Positions 44,428-54,578 of a stretch of 64,000 nt of DNA are shown here, piece by piece. The DNA is from Burkholderia sp. 4M9327F10 (GTDB lineage: Bacteria > Pseudomonadota > Gammaproteobacteria > Burkholderiales > Burkholderiaceae), in the NCBI RefSeq assembly GCF_005503145.1, contig NZ_SCNV01000003.1:248001-312000 (forward strand). Direction: 5' to 3'. Position 1 is the stretch's first letter; each line of letters starts with the position of its first letter. The notes below the pieces were generated by a model, which did no database searches, was not told the DNA's origin, and was given only the letters and a program-made list of their open reading frames with translations. The translations under genes and the position numbers were made by a program.

Positions 44428-46374
44428 TCAATGGATGCGGCTGCGGCGCAGATAGCGATACACGGTATTGCGCGCAAGGCCCAGTTCGCGGGCGGTGGCC
44501 GAGATATTGCCGCCGTGACGCGAGAGGGTTTGCGCGATCAGCGTCGTCTGCCAGTCCTCCATCCGGGCGCTATGCCGCGGCTGCGCGTCTGCCGCACTCT
44601 CCGCCGCACTCGCACCTTCAACGCAGTCGTGCAGGAAATCCTCCGGCAGGTGTTCGATATCGATCTGTGCGGCCCCCTCGGCCATGATCGCGGCCGTGCG
44701 CAGAACGTTCGCCAGTTGTCGCAGATTGCCGGGCCAACGACACCGTCTGAACTGATCAAGCACATCCGCGCTGACCCGCACGGGCAAGCGTTCGCTGTCG
44801 CGTTGCGCGTGGAGGATGCGGGTCACGAGTTCGGCCAGATCCGTGCGCTCGCCCAGCGCCGGCAAGGTCACGACGAGCCCGTTGATGCGGTAGTACAGAT
44901 CTTCGCGGAACGTTCCAGTTTCGATCATGGCGCGCAGATCGCGGTGGGTTGCACAGACAATCCGCAGATCGACCGGAATCGCTCGCGTGCTGCCGAGCGG
45001 CGCCACGGTGCGCTCCTGCAGCACGCGCATCAGCCGCACCTGCTGGGCGAGCGGCATATCGCCGATTTCGTCGAGAAACAGCGTGCCGCCGTCGGCCTGC
45101 ACGATCTTGCCGACGCTGCCGCGCTTTTTCGCGCCGGTAAACGCGCCGTCTTCATAGCCGAACAGTTCGGCTTCGATCAGCGTGTCAGGCAGCGATGCGC
45201 AGTTGAGCGCGACAAACGGCGCTGCGCGGCGCGGCGAATCGTGATGGATCGCACGGGCAAGCCATTCCTTGCCGGTGCCGGTCTTGCCGAGCACGAGAAT
45301 TGGAATATCGCGGCCACGGACCTTGGCGACATGTCGCAGGAGGGCCGCCATTCGCGCGTCGCCGGTGTCGAGCGCGGCGAGCGTTACCGGCGCGGCCGGC
45401 TGGGCTGAGGGACGCATCGCGGCGGCTGTGCCGGTCGCCTGAACGGCGAGACCGGCGGCCGGCGCGAACTGGCGCGGCGCCGCGAATTCTCCGCGCGCGA
45501 TGACGCGCACGCCGCTGGGCAACGTCAGCGTGGTGCATTCGCCCGGAGCGCAGAGCGTTTGCTGCAACACGGCGGGAAAGGCGCTGCCGAACAGCGCCTC
45601 GAACGATTGCTGTTGCAGCGCCGCGAGCGGCTGCCCCAACTGAAACAGCGCACTGCGGTTAGCGGAGAGAAACGTGCCGTCCGGCGCAAACGCCGCGAGC
45701 CCTTCATACAGCGTGCCGATAAATTCGGCGCGCGCATGAAAATGGATGCGCACGGCGTCGGCGAACTGGTTGGAAAACAGATGGTTCTCGATCATCTGCG
45801 CGGACATCCGCACCAGCGCCAGCGTGTGTTTGTGAAAACCGCGCGTGTCGCCGCTCACATCGAGCGCGCCGATCGTGCGGCCATAGGGATCGGCGATGGG
45901 GGCGCACGAGCAGGTCAGAATCCGGTTGGCACGAAGAAAGTGTTCGCCGGCATGCACGACGGTCGGCTGGCCCTCGACCAGCGCCGTGCCGATGGCGTTG
46001 GTGCCGCGATCCGACTCGGCCCATGACACCCCCGGGCAGAGCGCAACCCGCCTGGCCTTTTCGATAAAGTCGTTGTCGCCGAGGCTATGCAGGATTACGC
46101 CGTGACTGTCGGTCAGCACCACCATGCTTTGCGTGTCGACAATCTGCGCATGCAGCGTCTCCATCACCGGCAGCGCATGCGCATACAGGGAATGATTGCG
46201 TTCGACCAGATTGCGCAGCGCTGGTTGACGCAATGGGTGGAAGTCGGGGGTTTCCGAGGCGCGCAGTCCGACCTCGACTGAGCGCGCATGGGCCTGTGCA
46301 AGCAGATCGGTCCGGTCCGCCAGGGGGCGGACGGCCAACGGCGCCGTAGTGGGCGTGCCAGGGCGATGGGTCAC
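44428..46374 (-). CDS. Sigma-54-dependent activator, AcoR type
   Basis: This 648-residue enhancer-binding protein has a GAF-type sensor (about 70-205; GVSWAESDRGTNAIGTAL, a segment common in AcoR), a sigma-54 AAA+ domain (about 335-570; Walker A GKTGTGKE, GAFTGAKKRG loop that touches sigma-54) and a C-terminal Fis helix-turn-helix (about 612-648). GTG 46374 was chosen because CCGGAGACGAGCA precedes it; GTG 46401 is an alternative. The usual target operon (acetoin, alcohol or aldehyde use) is not adjacent, so it is an orphan here. Confidence 0.9.
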   Translation of the reverse strand: MTHRPGTPTTAPLAVRPLADRTDLLAQAHARSVEVGLRASETPDFHPLRQPALRNLVERNHSLYAHALPVMETLHAQIVDTQSMVVLTDSHGVILHSLGDNDFIEKARRVALCPGVSWAESDRGTNAIGTALVEGQPTVVHAGEHFLRANRILTCSCAPIADPYGRTIGALDVSGDTRGFHKHTLALVRMSAQMIENHLFSNQFADAVRIHFHARAEFIGTLYEGLAAFAPDGTFLSANRSALFQLGQPLAALQQQSFEALFGSAFPAVLQQTLCAPGECTTLTLPSGVRVIARGEFAAPRQFAPAAGLAVQATGTAAAMRPSAQPAAPVTLAALDTGDARMAALLRHVAKVRGRDIPILVLGKTGTGKEWLARAIHHDSPRRAAPFVALNCASLPDTLIEAELFGYEDGAFTGAKKRGSVGKIVQADGGTLFLDEIGDMPLAQQVRLMRVLQERTVAPLGSTRAIPVDLRIVCATHRDLRAMIETGTFREDLYYRINGLVVTLPALGERTDLAELVTRILHAQRDSERLPVRVSADVLDQFRRCRWPGNLRQLANVLRTAAIMAEGAAQIDIEHLPEDFLHDCVEGASAAESAADAQPRHSARMEDWQTTLIAQTLSRHGGNISATARELGLARNTVYRYLRRSRIH

Positions 46375-46620
46375 TGCTCGTCTCCGGTTGGATTGCGGCA
46401 CAGGGGGTACGTTGCCCGCCCGTTGCCATCCCGCAGCGCAGCATGCCGCGCTGCCGAAGATTCATCTTACAGGATTGCGCTGTGCCGCTGCGTCGCACTC
46501 GCGGGCAATTCCGGGCTTGCGTTCGCGCGCAAAGGTGCAATGATTCAGCTATGGGATGCGTTCGCGCCGCGTCCCGCAGAGGCTTTGCCCGCCTCGACAG
46601 CGCCAGTTCGGGAGTACGCC

Positions 46621-46812
46621 ATGGTGCATACGGAATTCAGGGTCATCCTTGCAGTGCTGGCGACGTTTGCGTCGGTCGTGGGGATAGCGATAGTGATTCA
46701 TGGAATGCTGTTCGACGAGAGCGATGTGACCTTGTCCGGCGCTGCGGCAATCGCCGCCAGCGTCGTCGCAAGTGCCGTCCTGCTGAATCTCTGGCCAAGA
46801 GATCACTCGTAG
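46621..46812 (+). CDS. Small two-helix membrane protein
   Basis: This 63-residue protein has two hydrophobic segments (about 6-27 and 36-57) joined by an acidic loop (DESD). ATG 46621 has GGGAG nine bases upstream; an ATG at 46540 is in frame and would add 27 residues. I recognise no family. About 290 bases without a gene separate it from the next. Confidence 0.6.
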   Translation: MVHTEFRVILAVLATFASVVGIAIVIHGMLFDESDVTLSGAAAIAASVVASAVLLNLWPRDHS

Positions 46813-47103
46813 ACGCACTGCCTTGTGTCGACGGACGGCGCGATGCGCAAGACGCAGCGCGCCGGTGGGTAGGACTGTGTTGCCGTGCCCAGCACTGGGC
46901 GCATCCTGCACCAGAGTGGTCAATCCGGAAGGAAAACTTGCGGCCCGCAGGAAGTCGTCTAAAGTGAATGAAATCAACTGCAACGAGCGTGTTTTCGCGC
47001 TTTTTGCCGTTGTTGTGACCCGCGCCTCGACCACGGAAGGAGGCAACCAGAATAAGGCGTGCGCGGCCTAGCGTGATCCACCCGTCAAACCAAGGCGAAT
47101 CCC

Positions 47104-47394
47104 ATGCAGATCATTTTCCCGAACGAAACCCCTGAGTATTCGGGGCGCGAACTTACCCTGGCGTTCCCGGCAATGGTCGATGGCGAGAGGGTGGAGTGCA
47201 TGATTACCGCCGAGGCGCTTGAAGACCACTACGGGGCGGCCTCGTACCGTCTCGAAGACATGATCGGCGCCTTTGCCGAACATCGGGCCCGGATCGAGGC
47301 GGCGACGCGCCGCCTGCTGTCGGAGACGAGCGCGCAATGCCTCGTGCTGCGCAGCGGCTATGTACGCTTCTACGAAGCGAACTGGCGCAATTGA
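47104..47394 (+). CDS. DUF1488 small protein
   Basis: This 96-residue protein (FPNETPEYSGRELTLAFPAMVDGERVECMITAEALEDHYGA, ending YVRFYEANWR) fits DUF1488, a family of small proteins common in Burkholderiales. The role is unknown. A short gap and a convergent purine permease follow. Confidence 0.82.
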   Translation: MQIIFPNETPEYSGRELTLAFPAMVDGERVECMITAEALEDHYGAASYRLEDMIGAFAEHRARIEAATRRLLSETSAQCLVLRSGYVRFYEANWRN

Positions 47395-47571
47395 CGATTG
47401 CCGGGCGCGCCGAGGTTGATCAGGGTTGCTAACGGTTGACCGGTTGCCGGATGTGGGCAATAGAAGCCCAAACCGCTGCGGCTCGCCGCCGTTTGGCGCT
47501 GCGTCAGATCACGCGGCGCGGCAAGACGTTGCCCCTTGCACCGGCCCGCCTTGCCGCGGCCGCGGTGGACC

Positions 47572-48873
47572 TTACTCGGCGCCGAGATAGAAGTAGCGGA
47601 ACAGGAACACCGCTGCGATGACCCACACCACCAGCTTGACCTGGCGTGCCCGGCCGGTCAGCAGCTTGAGTCCCGCGTACGAGATAAAGCCGAACGCCAC
47701 GCCGTTGGCGATCGAGTACGTGAACGGCATCAACAGGGCTGTCAGCGCGGCGGGAACCACTTCCGTGGCGTCGTCCCAGGGCAGGTCGACCATTTCACGC
47801 AGCATCAGGCACGAGACATAGAGCAGCGCCGGGGCGGTCGCGTAGCCGGGTACGACGCCCGCGAGCGGCGCAAAGAACAGCGCTGCGAGAAACAGCACGG
47901 CGACGGTGATTGCCGTCAGGCCGGTGCGGCCGCCGGCCTGCACGCCCGAGGCGCTTTCGATATAGGCCGTGGTCGACGAGGTGCCGAGCACGGAGCCCGC
48001 GAGAATCGCGGTGCTGTCGGCGAGCAGCGCCCTGTTCAGGCGGTGCATCTTGCCTTCGACCAGCAGGCCGGCGCGATTGGCGACGCCCATCAGCGTACCG
48101 GTCGCATCGAACAGCTCGACGAGGAAGAACACGAGGATCACATTGAGCACGCCGGTCGACAGCGCGGCGCGGATATCGAGGTGAAACAGCGTGGCGTCGA
48201 TCGACGGCGGCGCGGACACGATGCCGTGAAACTGGTTGCCGCCGAAGAAAAAGCTCAGCACCGTTACCCCCACAATGCCAAGCAGAATCGCACCGCGCAC
48301 CCGCAGAAAGTCGAGCGTGACGATGGCGAAAAAGCCGATGATCGCGAGAATCACATGCGGGTCATGCAGATTGCCGAGCGTCACCAGGGTGGCCGGATTG
48401 CCGACCACCACACCTGCTGTCTTTAGCGAAATAATCGCAAGAAAAAGGCCGATACCCGCCGTGATGGCAATACGGATGGAATGCGGAATGCCGTTGACAA
48501 TCACCTCGCGCACCCGGAACAGCGTGACGATCATGAACAGGCACCCGGAGATAAACACGGCGCCGAGCGCGGCCTGCCAGGTGAAGCCCATGCCTTTGAC
48601 GACGGTATAGGCAAAGTAGGCGTTCAGCCCCATGCCTGGCGCGCAGGCGATCGGGTAGTTGGCATACAGGCCCATGATCAGCGAGGCCAAGGCCGCTACG
48701 AGGCAGGTCGCCACAAAAACGGCGTCCTTGGGGATGCCCGCATCGCCGAGAATCGCCGGGTTGACGAAGATGATGTAGGCCATCGTCAGGAAGGTGGTCA
48801 GGCCTGCGAGCAGTTCGGTGCGCAGGTTGGTGCCAGCTTCGTCGAAGCCGAAGTATCGTTTTACCGAGTCCAT
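47572..48873 (-). CDS. NCS2-family purine permease (AzgA/GhxP type)
   Basis: This 433-residue permease with about twelve to fourteen membrane segments has the AzgA-branch start (FGFDEAGTNLRTELLAGLTTFLTMAYIIFVNP), the ATCLVAALASLIMG segment, and LFDATGTLMGVANRAGL. The AzgA branch imports adenine, guanine or hypoxanthine with protons. It stands alone, with no visible purine riboswitch in the upstream gap. Confidence 0.9.
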   Translation of the reverse strand: MDSVKRYFGFDEAGTNLRTELLAGLTTFLTMAYIIFVNPAILGDAGIPKDAVFVATCLVAALASLIMGLYANYPIACAPGMGLNAYFAYTVVKGMGFTWQAALGAVFISGCLFMIVTLFRVREVIVNGIPHSIRIAITAGIGLFLAIISLKTAGVVVGNPATLVTLGNLHDPHVILAIIGFFAIVTLDFLRVRGAILLGIVGVTVLSFFFGGNQFHGIVSAPPSIDATLFHLDIRAALSTGVLNVILVFFLVELFDATGTLMGVANRAGLLVEGKMHRLNRALLADSTAILAGSVLGTSSTTAYIESASGVQAGGRTGLTAITVAVLFLAALFFAPLAGVVPGYATAPALLYVSCLMLREMVDLPWDDATEVVPAALTALLMPFTYSIANGVAFGFISYAGLKLLTGRARQVKLVVWVIAAVFLFRYFYLGAE

Positions 48874-49206
48874 AAGGCGGGTTCCGGGTCGTGATGAAGT
48901 CGTTTGTTATGGTGCTTGTCAGCCGCTGCCGCTTCTGACGACGGCGGGCGCACGCACAGCGCTACGGGCGGATTGTAGTCACGATTACCGGCGAAGTACC
49001 GCACGGGCACGCCCGCCGTGGAGCGGATGCAACAGTCGGGAGGGGGCGTGTCGTGGGGTGCCGGTATCGAAGGGGCGAAATGATACCTTGCCGGCGTGGA
49101 GGGTGGGGCAAAGGGATGCCTGGCGGCGCCGTGTGGAACGCCGCAAAGTCAGGCGAGGGGGCAAACGGAAGACGCGCGCTCGATGCCTGAAACGAGCCGG
49201 CCGGTT
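48874..49206. other. Leader region of the purine permease
   Basis: This 333-base gap holds the promoter of the permease (minus strand) and the 3' end of the DUF4148 gene. I see no coding sequence, no purine-riboswitch core and no strong inverted repeat. Confidence 0.4.
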
Positions 49207-49467
49207 TTACTGCCCGCAGGCTCCGACATGGCCCGCCGCAGCGCGCTGCTGCGCGACGATCAGGCCTGCGCGCTGGGCATTGTCCGGGTAATCAAGCCAG
49301 TCGAGCGGATCGTAACCGGCGGCAAGCCACTGCTTCAGCTCTGCCTTGACTTCAGCACGGCTCTTCGGGCCGTTGGGGTTGCATGTCCCTTGCGCCTGGG
49401 CAAACGCGGAGGTGACGCAGCAGGCGGCGAGCAGCACACCCAGGCTAATGTTGGAGAGGGTTTTCAT
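49207..49467 (-). CDS. DUF4148 secreted small protein
   Basis: This 86-residue protein has a signal peptide (about 1-24, ending AFA). The DUF4148 core follows (KSRAEVKAELKQWLAAGYDPLDWLDYPDNAQRAG), a family expanded in Burkholderia and Ralstonia with no known function. GGGAG precedes the ATG. Two Cys residues in the mature part (CNPNG near the N-terminus and GACGQ at the C-terminus) could form a disulfide. Confidence 0.85.
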   Translation of the reverse strand: MKTLSNISLGVLLAACCVTSAFAQAQGTCNPNGPKSRAEVKAELKQWLAAGYDPLDWLDYPDNAQRAGLIVAQQRAAAGHVGACGQ

Positions 49468-49579
49468 AACAGGCTCCCTTCGAGCAATCAGGATAATCCC
49501 TGAATTTTAGAATTCACTCCTCCACTGCGAAAGGAGCAAATCCACAACGCATCGTTGCACGGCGCGGCATTCGCGCAAC

Positions 49580-50353
49580 TCACGACACCGACGGCTTACC
49601 CATTCTGTCCAGCACCGCGCTGAGCAAGTCGATCGGCAACGGAAACACAATGGTTGAATTCTTGTCCGCGGCAATCGTCGTCAACGTCTGCAGATAACGC
49701 AGCTGCATGGCCTGCGGCTGCCGCGCCAACGTCTGCGCCGCCTCCAGCAGGTGTTGCGAGGCTTGCAGTTCGCCCTCCGCGTGAATCACCTTGGCGCGCC
49801 GCTCGCGTTCGGCTTCGGCCTGGCGTGCAATGGCGCGGATCATTGTTTCGTTAATATCCACATGCTTGATTTCGACGATGGCCACCTTGATGCCCCAGGC
49901 GTCGGTTTGCGCATCGAGCACCTTCTGGATATCCGCATTGAGCTGTTCGCGAGCGGCCAGCAGATCGTCGAGTTCGTGCTTGCCGAGCACGGCGCGCAAG
50001 GTGGTCTGTGCCAACTGGCTGGTCGCCTCGAAGTATTTGGCCACCTGAATCACCGCCCGCTCCGGATCGACCACGCGGAAATACACCACGGCATTGACCT
50101 TGACCGAGACGTTGTCGCGCGTAATCACGTCCTGCGGCGGCACGTCGAACACGACGGTGCGCAAGTCGATCCGCACCACCTGCTGTACCACCGGGATGAT
50201 CAGTACGAGGCCAGGCCCTTTGACCTTCCAGAAGCGCCCGAGCATAAACACAACTCCGCGTTCGTATTCACGGAAGATGCGGATCGACGAGGCGATCAGG
50301 ATGGCCGCCAGCACGATCAGAATGCTGCCGAAGCCGAATGTGAAACCGATCAT
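49580..50353 (-). CDS. Slipin (stomatin/SPFH family) membrane protein
   Basis: This 257-residue protein has one N-terminal membrane segment (about 3-25) and an SPFH/band-7 domain ([61 protein letters not shown]) with a C-terminal coiled region. It lies downstream of an NfeD-type protease gene in the same direction, 90 bases away. In the archaeal pair that protease cleaves the stomatin partner. An AAGGAG ribosome-binding site is clear. Confidence 0.93.
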   Translation of the reverse strand: MIGFTFGFGSILIVLAAILIASSIRIFREYERGVVFMLGRFWKVKGPGLVLIIPVVQQVVRIDLRTVVFDVPPQDVITRDNVSVKVNAVVYFRVVDPERAVIQVAKYFEATSQLAQTTLRAVLGKHELDDLLAAREQLNADIQKVLDAQTDAWGIKVAIVEIKHVDINETMIRAIARQAEAERERRAKVIHAEGELQASQHLLEAAQTLARQPQAMQLRYLQTLTTIAADKNSTIVFPLPIDLLSAVLDRMGKPSVS

Positions 50354-50443
50354 GGAAGTTCTCCTTGTTTGACCCGCGTGAGCGCTTTGGCGCTGACGCC
50401 GGTTCCATGCACAGCGGTCGACCGGAATGAGCGCTTTAGCGTG

Positions 50444-51961
50444 TTACTCCGGTCCCTCCGCTCGCCGCTGTGATCCTTCCGCCGGTACAACGGTAAGTGT
50501 CAGGCCGCGCCGGGCAGTCACGCGCACCGCATGACCAGGTGCAAGCGGCGCCGCGCTGCATACATGCCAGCGCTCGCCATGTACCCGGGCCCAGCCTTCG
50601 CCCGCCTCCGAGCTGCCGTGCGGCACGAGGCCGCCGTCGAGCACCACGCCCACGCTGCCGATCAGCCCCTCCGAGCCGGTCACCACCGGACGGCGGCGGG
50701 CGCGCAGCGCGACGCTCGAAACGGTGAAGACGAATAGCGCGCTGAACGCGGTGACGGCCGCGATTACCGTAAAGGGAATGCCGTAGCCGGGCACGTCCGT
50801 ATCGATCAGCATCAGACCGCCCACCACGAAGGCCACAATGCCGCCAAAGCCAAGCGTGCCGAAGGTGGGCAGAAACGCTTCGGCAATCAGGAATGCGAGG
50901 CCCAGAAAAATCAGTGCGAGCCCCACATAGTTGATGGGCAGCATCTGCATCGCAAAGAGGCCGATCAGCAGGCTGATGGCGCCCACCACGCCGGGCAGCA
51001 CGAAGCCTGGATTGGCAAACTCGAAGAACAGCCCGTACATGCCGATCATCAGCAGAATCAAGGCCACGTTCGGGTCGGTGATAACGGCGAGGAAATGGCT
51101 GCGCCAGTCCTGTTCGAGCGTGACGATGGGCGCATTGGCCGTGTTCAGCCGCTGATCGCCCGAGGCGGTATTGACCGTGCGGCCGTCGAGCTGGCGCAGC
51201 AGGTCGGGCACGTCGCGGGCGGTGAGGTCGATCACATGCTGCGCCAGCGCTTCGTTGGCCGACAGGCTCACGGCTTCGCGCACGGCATGTTCGCCCCAGT
51301 CGGCGTTGCGGCCGCGCAGTTGGGCGAGGCCACGGATATAGGCGGCTGCGTCGTGGACCTGCTTGCGCGTTTCAGCCGACTGGCTGTCGGAAGACGCGGC
51401 GTTCTGCCCCGCTGGCGCAGCGTTCTGCCCGGATGGTGGGCCGTTTTGTCCAGGCGGCTCGGCTCCGCCCACGCCGATCTGTACCGGCGTCGCGGCGCCG
51501 AGATTGGTGCCTGGCGCCATCGCCGCAATATGGCTGGCATAGACGATATAGGTGCCCGCGCTCGCGGCCCGCGCCCCGCTTGGGCCCACGAACGCCGCCA
51601 CCGGCACGGGCGAGCCCAGGATCGCCTTGATAGTCTGGCGCATCGAGGTATCGAGGCCGCCGGGGGTATCGAGTTGCAGCACGGCGAGTTGCGCCTGCTC
51701 CTGCGCGGCGCGTTGCAGGCCGCGCACGATAAAGTCGGCGCTGGCCGGGCCAATGGCGCCGTTGATCGGAATCACCACCACGCGGCCGGGCGCCGCGGCG
51801 GCTTCAAGGCTTGAGGTGGGAGCGCTGATCAGTGTGCCGGCGAACGCCAAGAGAACGCCTAGCGCGGCAATGCCGCGCAGGGACCGGATCGCAAGAGCGC
51901 CGGGGATACGCCGGCGTCGCGGGCCGGATTGCCGAAACGGGAGAAACGGGTACGTTCTCAT
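50444..51961 (-). CDS. nfeD: NfeD-type membrane serine protease
   Basis: This 505-residue full-length NfeD has a signal anchor (about 24-55) and a ClpP/SppA-like protease domain (about 58-260) with the nucleophile Ser134 in GARAASAGTYIVY and a candidate general-base Lys200. Four to five membrane segments (about 290-420) and a C-terminal OB-fold (about 430-500) follow. A low-complexity insertion of GQN repeats lies at about 171-190, between Ser and Lys. It is paired with the slipin gene downstream and probably acts in membrane quality control. Confidence 0.92.
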   Translation of the reverse strand: MRTYPFLPFRQSGPRRRRIPGALAIRSLRGIAALGVLLAFAGTLISAPTSSLEAAAAPGRVVVIPINGAIGPASADFIVRGLQRAAQEQAQLAVLQLDTPGGLDTSMRQTIKAILGSPVPVAAFVGPSGARAASAGTYIVYASHIAAMAPGTNLGAATPVQIGVGGAEPPGQNGPPSGQNAAPAGQNAASSDSQSAETRKQVHDAAAYIRGLAQLRGRNADWGEHAVREAVSLSANEALAQHVIDLTARDVPDLLRQLDGRTVNTASGDQRLNTANAPIVTLEQDWRSHFLAVITDPNVALILLMIGMYGLFFEFANPGFVLPGVVGAISLLIGLFAMQMLPINYVGLALIFLGLAFLIAEAFLPTFGTLGFGGIVAFVVGGLMLIDTDVPGYGIPFTVIAAVTAFSALFVFTVSSVALRARRRPVVTGSEGLIGSVGVVLDGGLVPHGSSEAGEGWARVHGERWHVCSAAPLAPGHAVRVTARRGLTLTVVPAEGSQRRAEGPE

Positions 51962-52070
51962 CGCGAACGGCCAGGGCGCCGCATCGATGCTGGCCGGATC
52001 AATTCACCAGACCTGATCCAGACCCATCGGGCGGCGCGGGCCGGAAACGGGCGGGCCTGCTGTTTATAGC

Positions 52071-53114
52071 TTAGTCCGATTCCGCCAGATGCGTGAGATT
52101 GCCCCGCGCCAGCCGGTAGTCGGTCGGCCGCATGCCGGTCCATTTGCGAAACGCGCGATGGAACGCGCTCGGTTCGGCAAAGCCCACCCGCGCCGCGATT
52201 TCCGCAATCGTGCGCCCGCTGTCCTGCAGTTCGCCGATGGCGATATCGCGCCGCAGATCGTCCTTGATCGACTGGTAGGTGTAACCCTCCTGCTTGAGAT
52301 GCCGTCGCATGGTCGCCTCGGCCAGATGCAGGCGCTGCGCCATTTCATCGGCAGCGGGCCAGCCGGCCATCGGTATGGAACGCAGCAGCTTGCGCACCCG
52401 TGCGGCCAGCGAGCCGGGATTGCGGTACTTGACTACAAAGTTGCCCGGCGCATCGCGTAGAAACGGCTTGATCGACTGCGTCGTCTGGATCACCGGCAGA
52501 TCGAGAAAGTCCGGCGCCAGATCCACATAGGAAGCGTCCTGGCTAAAGCGCATGTCGTCGCAGAACATCAGCCGGTATTCCTGCGCCGCGGCCGGTTCGG
52601 CACAGCGAAAGCGTGCAGCCAGCAGCGGAATGCGCCGGCCGACCAGCCAGCATACGAGGCCGTACACGAGGATAAAGTAGGTCGCATAGGCGAACATGGT
52701 CGGCTGCGGCGTGCCTTCGCGGTGACTGAATGTGAGGCGCACGCGCTGCGGTTCCGTGCTCAACTGCGCGCTCATGTCGTCGAGGATCAGACGCATGAAA
52801 CCGAGCGCCCGGGTCAGCGCATGGGCGCCGTCGCGCGCCGTCAGGGCGCACTGGGTCATGGCGATAAAGCTGCCGCAGCGCATCGGATGTGAATCCTGGC
52901 CGAAAAACTCGTCGTCGAGCGCGCGGGCGATACCGGCCCAGAGCGCGCCGTATTGCGCCGAGGAGACGCGGCTCCTCGGCGCGCCGAGCATCTGCGGCGC
53001 GATACCGGCCGCCTCGATCAGCGGCAGCACGTCGAGGCCGCGCGCACGCGCCAGCGCCAGGGTTTCCTCGACGAGGCTAAGCGAGATGGTTCCTCTATCG
53101 TTTTTCGGGGTCAT
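52071..53114 (-). CDS. AraC-family regulator with arabinose-binding-like N-terminal domain
   Basis: This 347-residue regulator has an N-terminal ligand domain (about 20-205) of the OruR/ArgR-like group and a C-terminal AraC helix-turn-helix (about 245-340; ATMRRHLKQEGYTYQSIKDDLRRDIAIGELQ, then IAEIAARVGFAEPSAFHRAFRKWTG). It is divergent from the acyl-CoA dehydrogenase operon and is probably its activator. No ribosome-binding site is evident at the ATG. Confidence 0.88.
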   Translation of the reverse strand: MTPKNDRGTISLSLVEETLALARARGLDVLPLIEAAGIAPQMLGAPRSRVSSAQYGALWAGIARALDDEFFGQDSHPMRCGSFIAMTQCALTARDGAHALTRALGFMRLILDDMSAQLSTEPQRVRLTFSHREGTPQPTMFAYATYFILVYGLVCWLVGRRIPLLAARFRCAEPAAAQEYRLMFCDDMRFSQDASYVDLAPDFLDLPVIQTTQSIKPFLRDAPGNFVVKYRNPGSLAARVRKLLRSIPMAGWPAADEMAQRLHLAEATMRRHLKQEGYTYQSIKDDLRRDIAIGELQDSGRTIAEIAARVGFAEPSAFHRAFRKWTGMRPTDYRLARGNLTHLAESD

Positions 53115-53260
53115 GAAGTCGAAGCAAAGTACAGGGCATGGTGTGGCAAACGGGACGCAAAGCCGGTGTCAGACGTGCCGTATGGCAACGTGCGCGCAGG
53201 CCCGGCGTGGCAAACGCGCTCAGTGCGCCGTTCGCGGGGGCATGCAAATCTCATCAGGGT

Positions 53261-53285
53261 ATGCCTGACCGGCTTGTTCAGGCAT
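53261..53285. promoter_or_regulatory. Perfect 8-bp inverted repeat in the AraC/acyl-CoA dehydrogenase gap
   Basis: ATGCCTGA (53261-53268) and TCAGGCAT (53278-53285) are exact reverse complements nine bases apart, centred about 120 bases before the dehydrogenase start. It is a candidate operator for the divergent promoters. Confidence 0.4.
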
Positions 53286-53392
53286 GCCGGAATGGTAAAT
53301 GCGCTCATGCAGAATGATCGGGCAGAGCATCGAAGCTGTCCAGTAGCTTGCCTACACTTGTCCACACTTGGACGGAGACGCAAGCTTGAATC

Positions 53393-54526
53393 ATGGACAA
53401 TTTCTACACCGACGATCAACGGATGATCCGCGACGCGGCACGCGACTTTTCAGTCGATTGCCTCGCGCCCCACGCGGCGCAATGGGACCGTGAAGCGAAA
53501 CTGCCGGACGAGGTGGTCAGGCAGATGGGTGAGCTGGGCTTTCTCGGCATGATCGTGCCATCCGAGTGGGGCGGCTCGTACACCGACTATGTGGCCTATG
53601 CGCTCGCGCTCGAAGAGATCGCCGCCGGCTGCGCCTCTTGCGCGACGCTGGTGAGCGTGCACAACTCGGTCGGCTGCGGGCCGATCCTCAATTTCGGCAG
53701 CGACGCGCAAAAAAGCGAGTACCTGGAGGATCTTGCCACCGGGCGCCGGATTGGCGCCTTCTGCCTGACCGAGCCGCAGGCCGGTTCGGAGGCCAACAAT
53801 CTGCGCACCCGGGCGGAGCTGCGCGACGGCAAGTGGATACTCAACGGCAGCAAGCAGTTTGTGACCAACGGCGCGCGGGCCAATATCGCCATTGTGTTCG
53901 CCGTGACCGATCCCGAACTGGGCAAGCGCGGCCTGTCGGCGTTTATCGTGCCGACCGATACCCCCGGTTTCAACGTGGGCCGCCCCGAGCACAAGCTTGG
54001 CATCCGCGCTTCGGACACCTGCCCGATCTCGCTCGACGACTGTGCCGTACCCGAGGCCAATCTGCTCGGCCAGCGCGGTGACGGATTGCGTATCGCGCTG
54101 TCGAACCTAGAAGGCGGGCGCATCGGCATTGCCGCGCAGGCGGTGGGCATTGCGCGGGCGGCTTTCGATGCGGCGCGTCTCTATGCCAATGAGCGAATCC
54201 AGTTCGGCAAGGCCATCAAGGAACATCAGTCCGTCGCCAACATGCTGGCCGATATGACCACGCGCCTGAACGCAGCGCGGCTCCTTGTGCATCACGCGGC
54301 GCGGCTGCGCAGCGCGGGCCAGCCGTGCCTGTCCGAGGCCTCGCAGGCCAAGCTGTATGCCTCCGAAGTCGCCGAGGAAGTCTGCTCGCACGCCATCCAG
54401 ATTCATGGCGGCTATGGCTACCTGGAGGACTACGCGGTGGAGCGCCACTATCGCGATGCCCGTATCACGCAGATTTACGAGGGCACCAGCGAAGTACAAA
54501 GAATGGTGATTGCGCGGCAGATTTAG
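53393..54526 (+). CDS. Acyl-CoA dehydrogenase
   Basis: This 377-residue flavoenzyme introduces the alpha-beta double bond in an acyl-CoA. It has [17 protein letters not shown] and [12 protein letters not shown] (FAD and substrate binding) and the C-terminal [17 protein letters not shown] with the catalytic Glu363. The pattern is that of short/branched-chain acyl-CoA dehydrogenases. It is the first gene of an operon with an acyl-CoA ligase and a crotonase. ATG 53393 has GGAG upstream. Confidence 0.92.
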   Translation: MDNFYTDDQRMIRDAARDFSVDCLAPHAAQWDREAKLPDEVVRQMGELGFLGMIVPSEWGGSYTDYVAYALALEEIAAGCASCATLVSVHNSVGCGPILNFGSDAQKSEYLEDLATGRRIGAFCLTEPQAGSEANNLRTRAELRDGKWILNGSKQFVTNGARANIAIVFAVTDPELGKRGLSAFIVPTDTPGFNVGRPEHKLGIRASDTCPISLDDCAVPEANLLGQRGDGLRIALSNLEGGRIGIAAQAVGIARAAFDAARLYANERIQFGKAIKEHQSVANMLADMTTRLNAARLLVHHAARLRSAGQPCLSEASQAKLYASEVAEEVCSHAIQIHGGYGYLEDYAVERHYRDARITQIYEGTSEVQRMVIARQI

Positions 54527-54578
54527 GCGCAGAATTAACCGCCAATAGAGCGCATCCGCGCCGCCCCTGGAGACGACG

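Noticed and set aside
48874..49206. Purine riboswitch upstream of the NCS2 permease
   Set aside because: I looked for the conserved loop-loop core and a following terminator on the minus strand and found neither.
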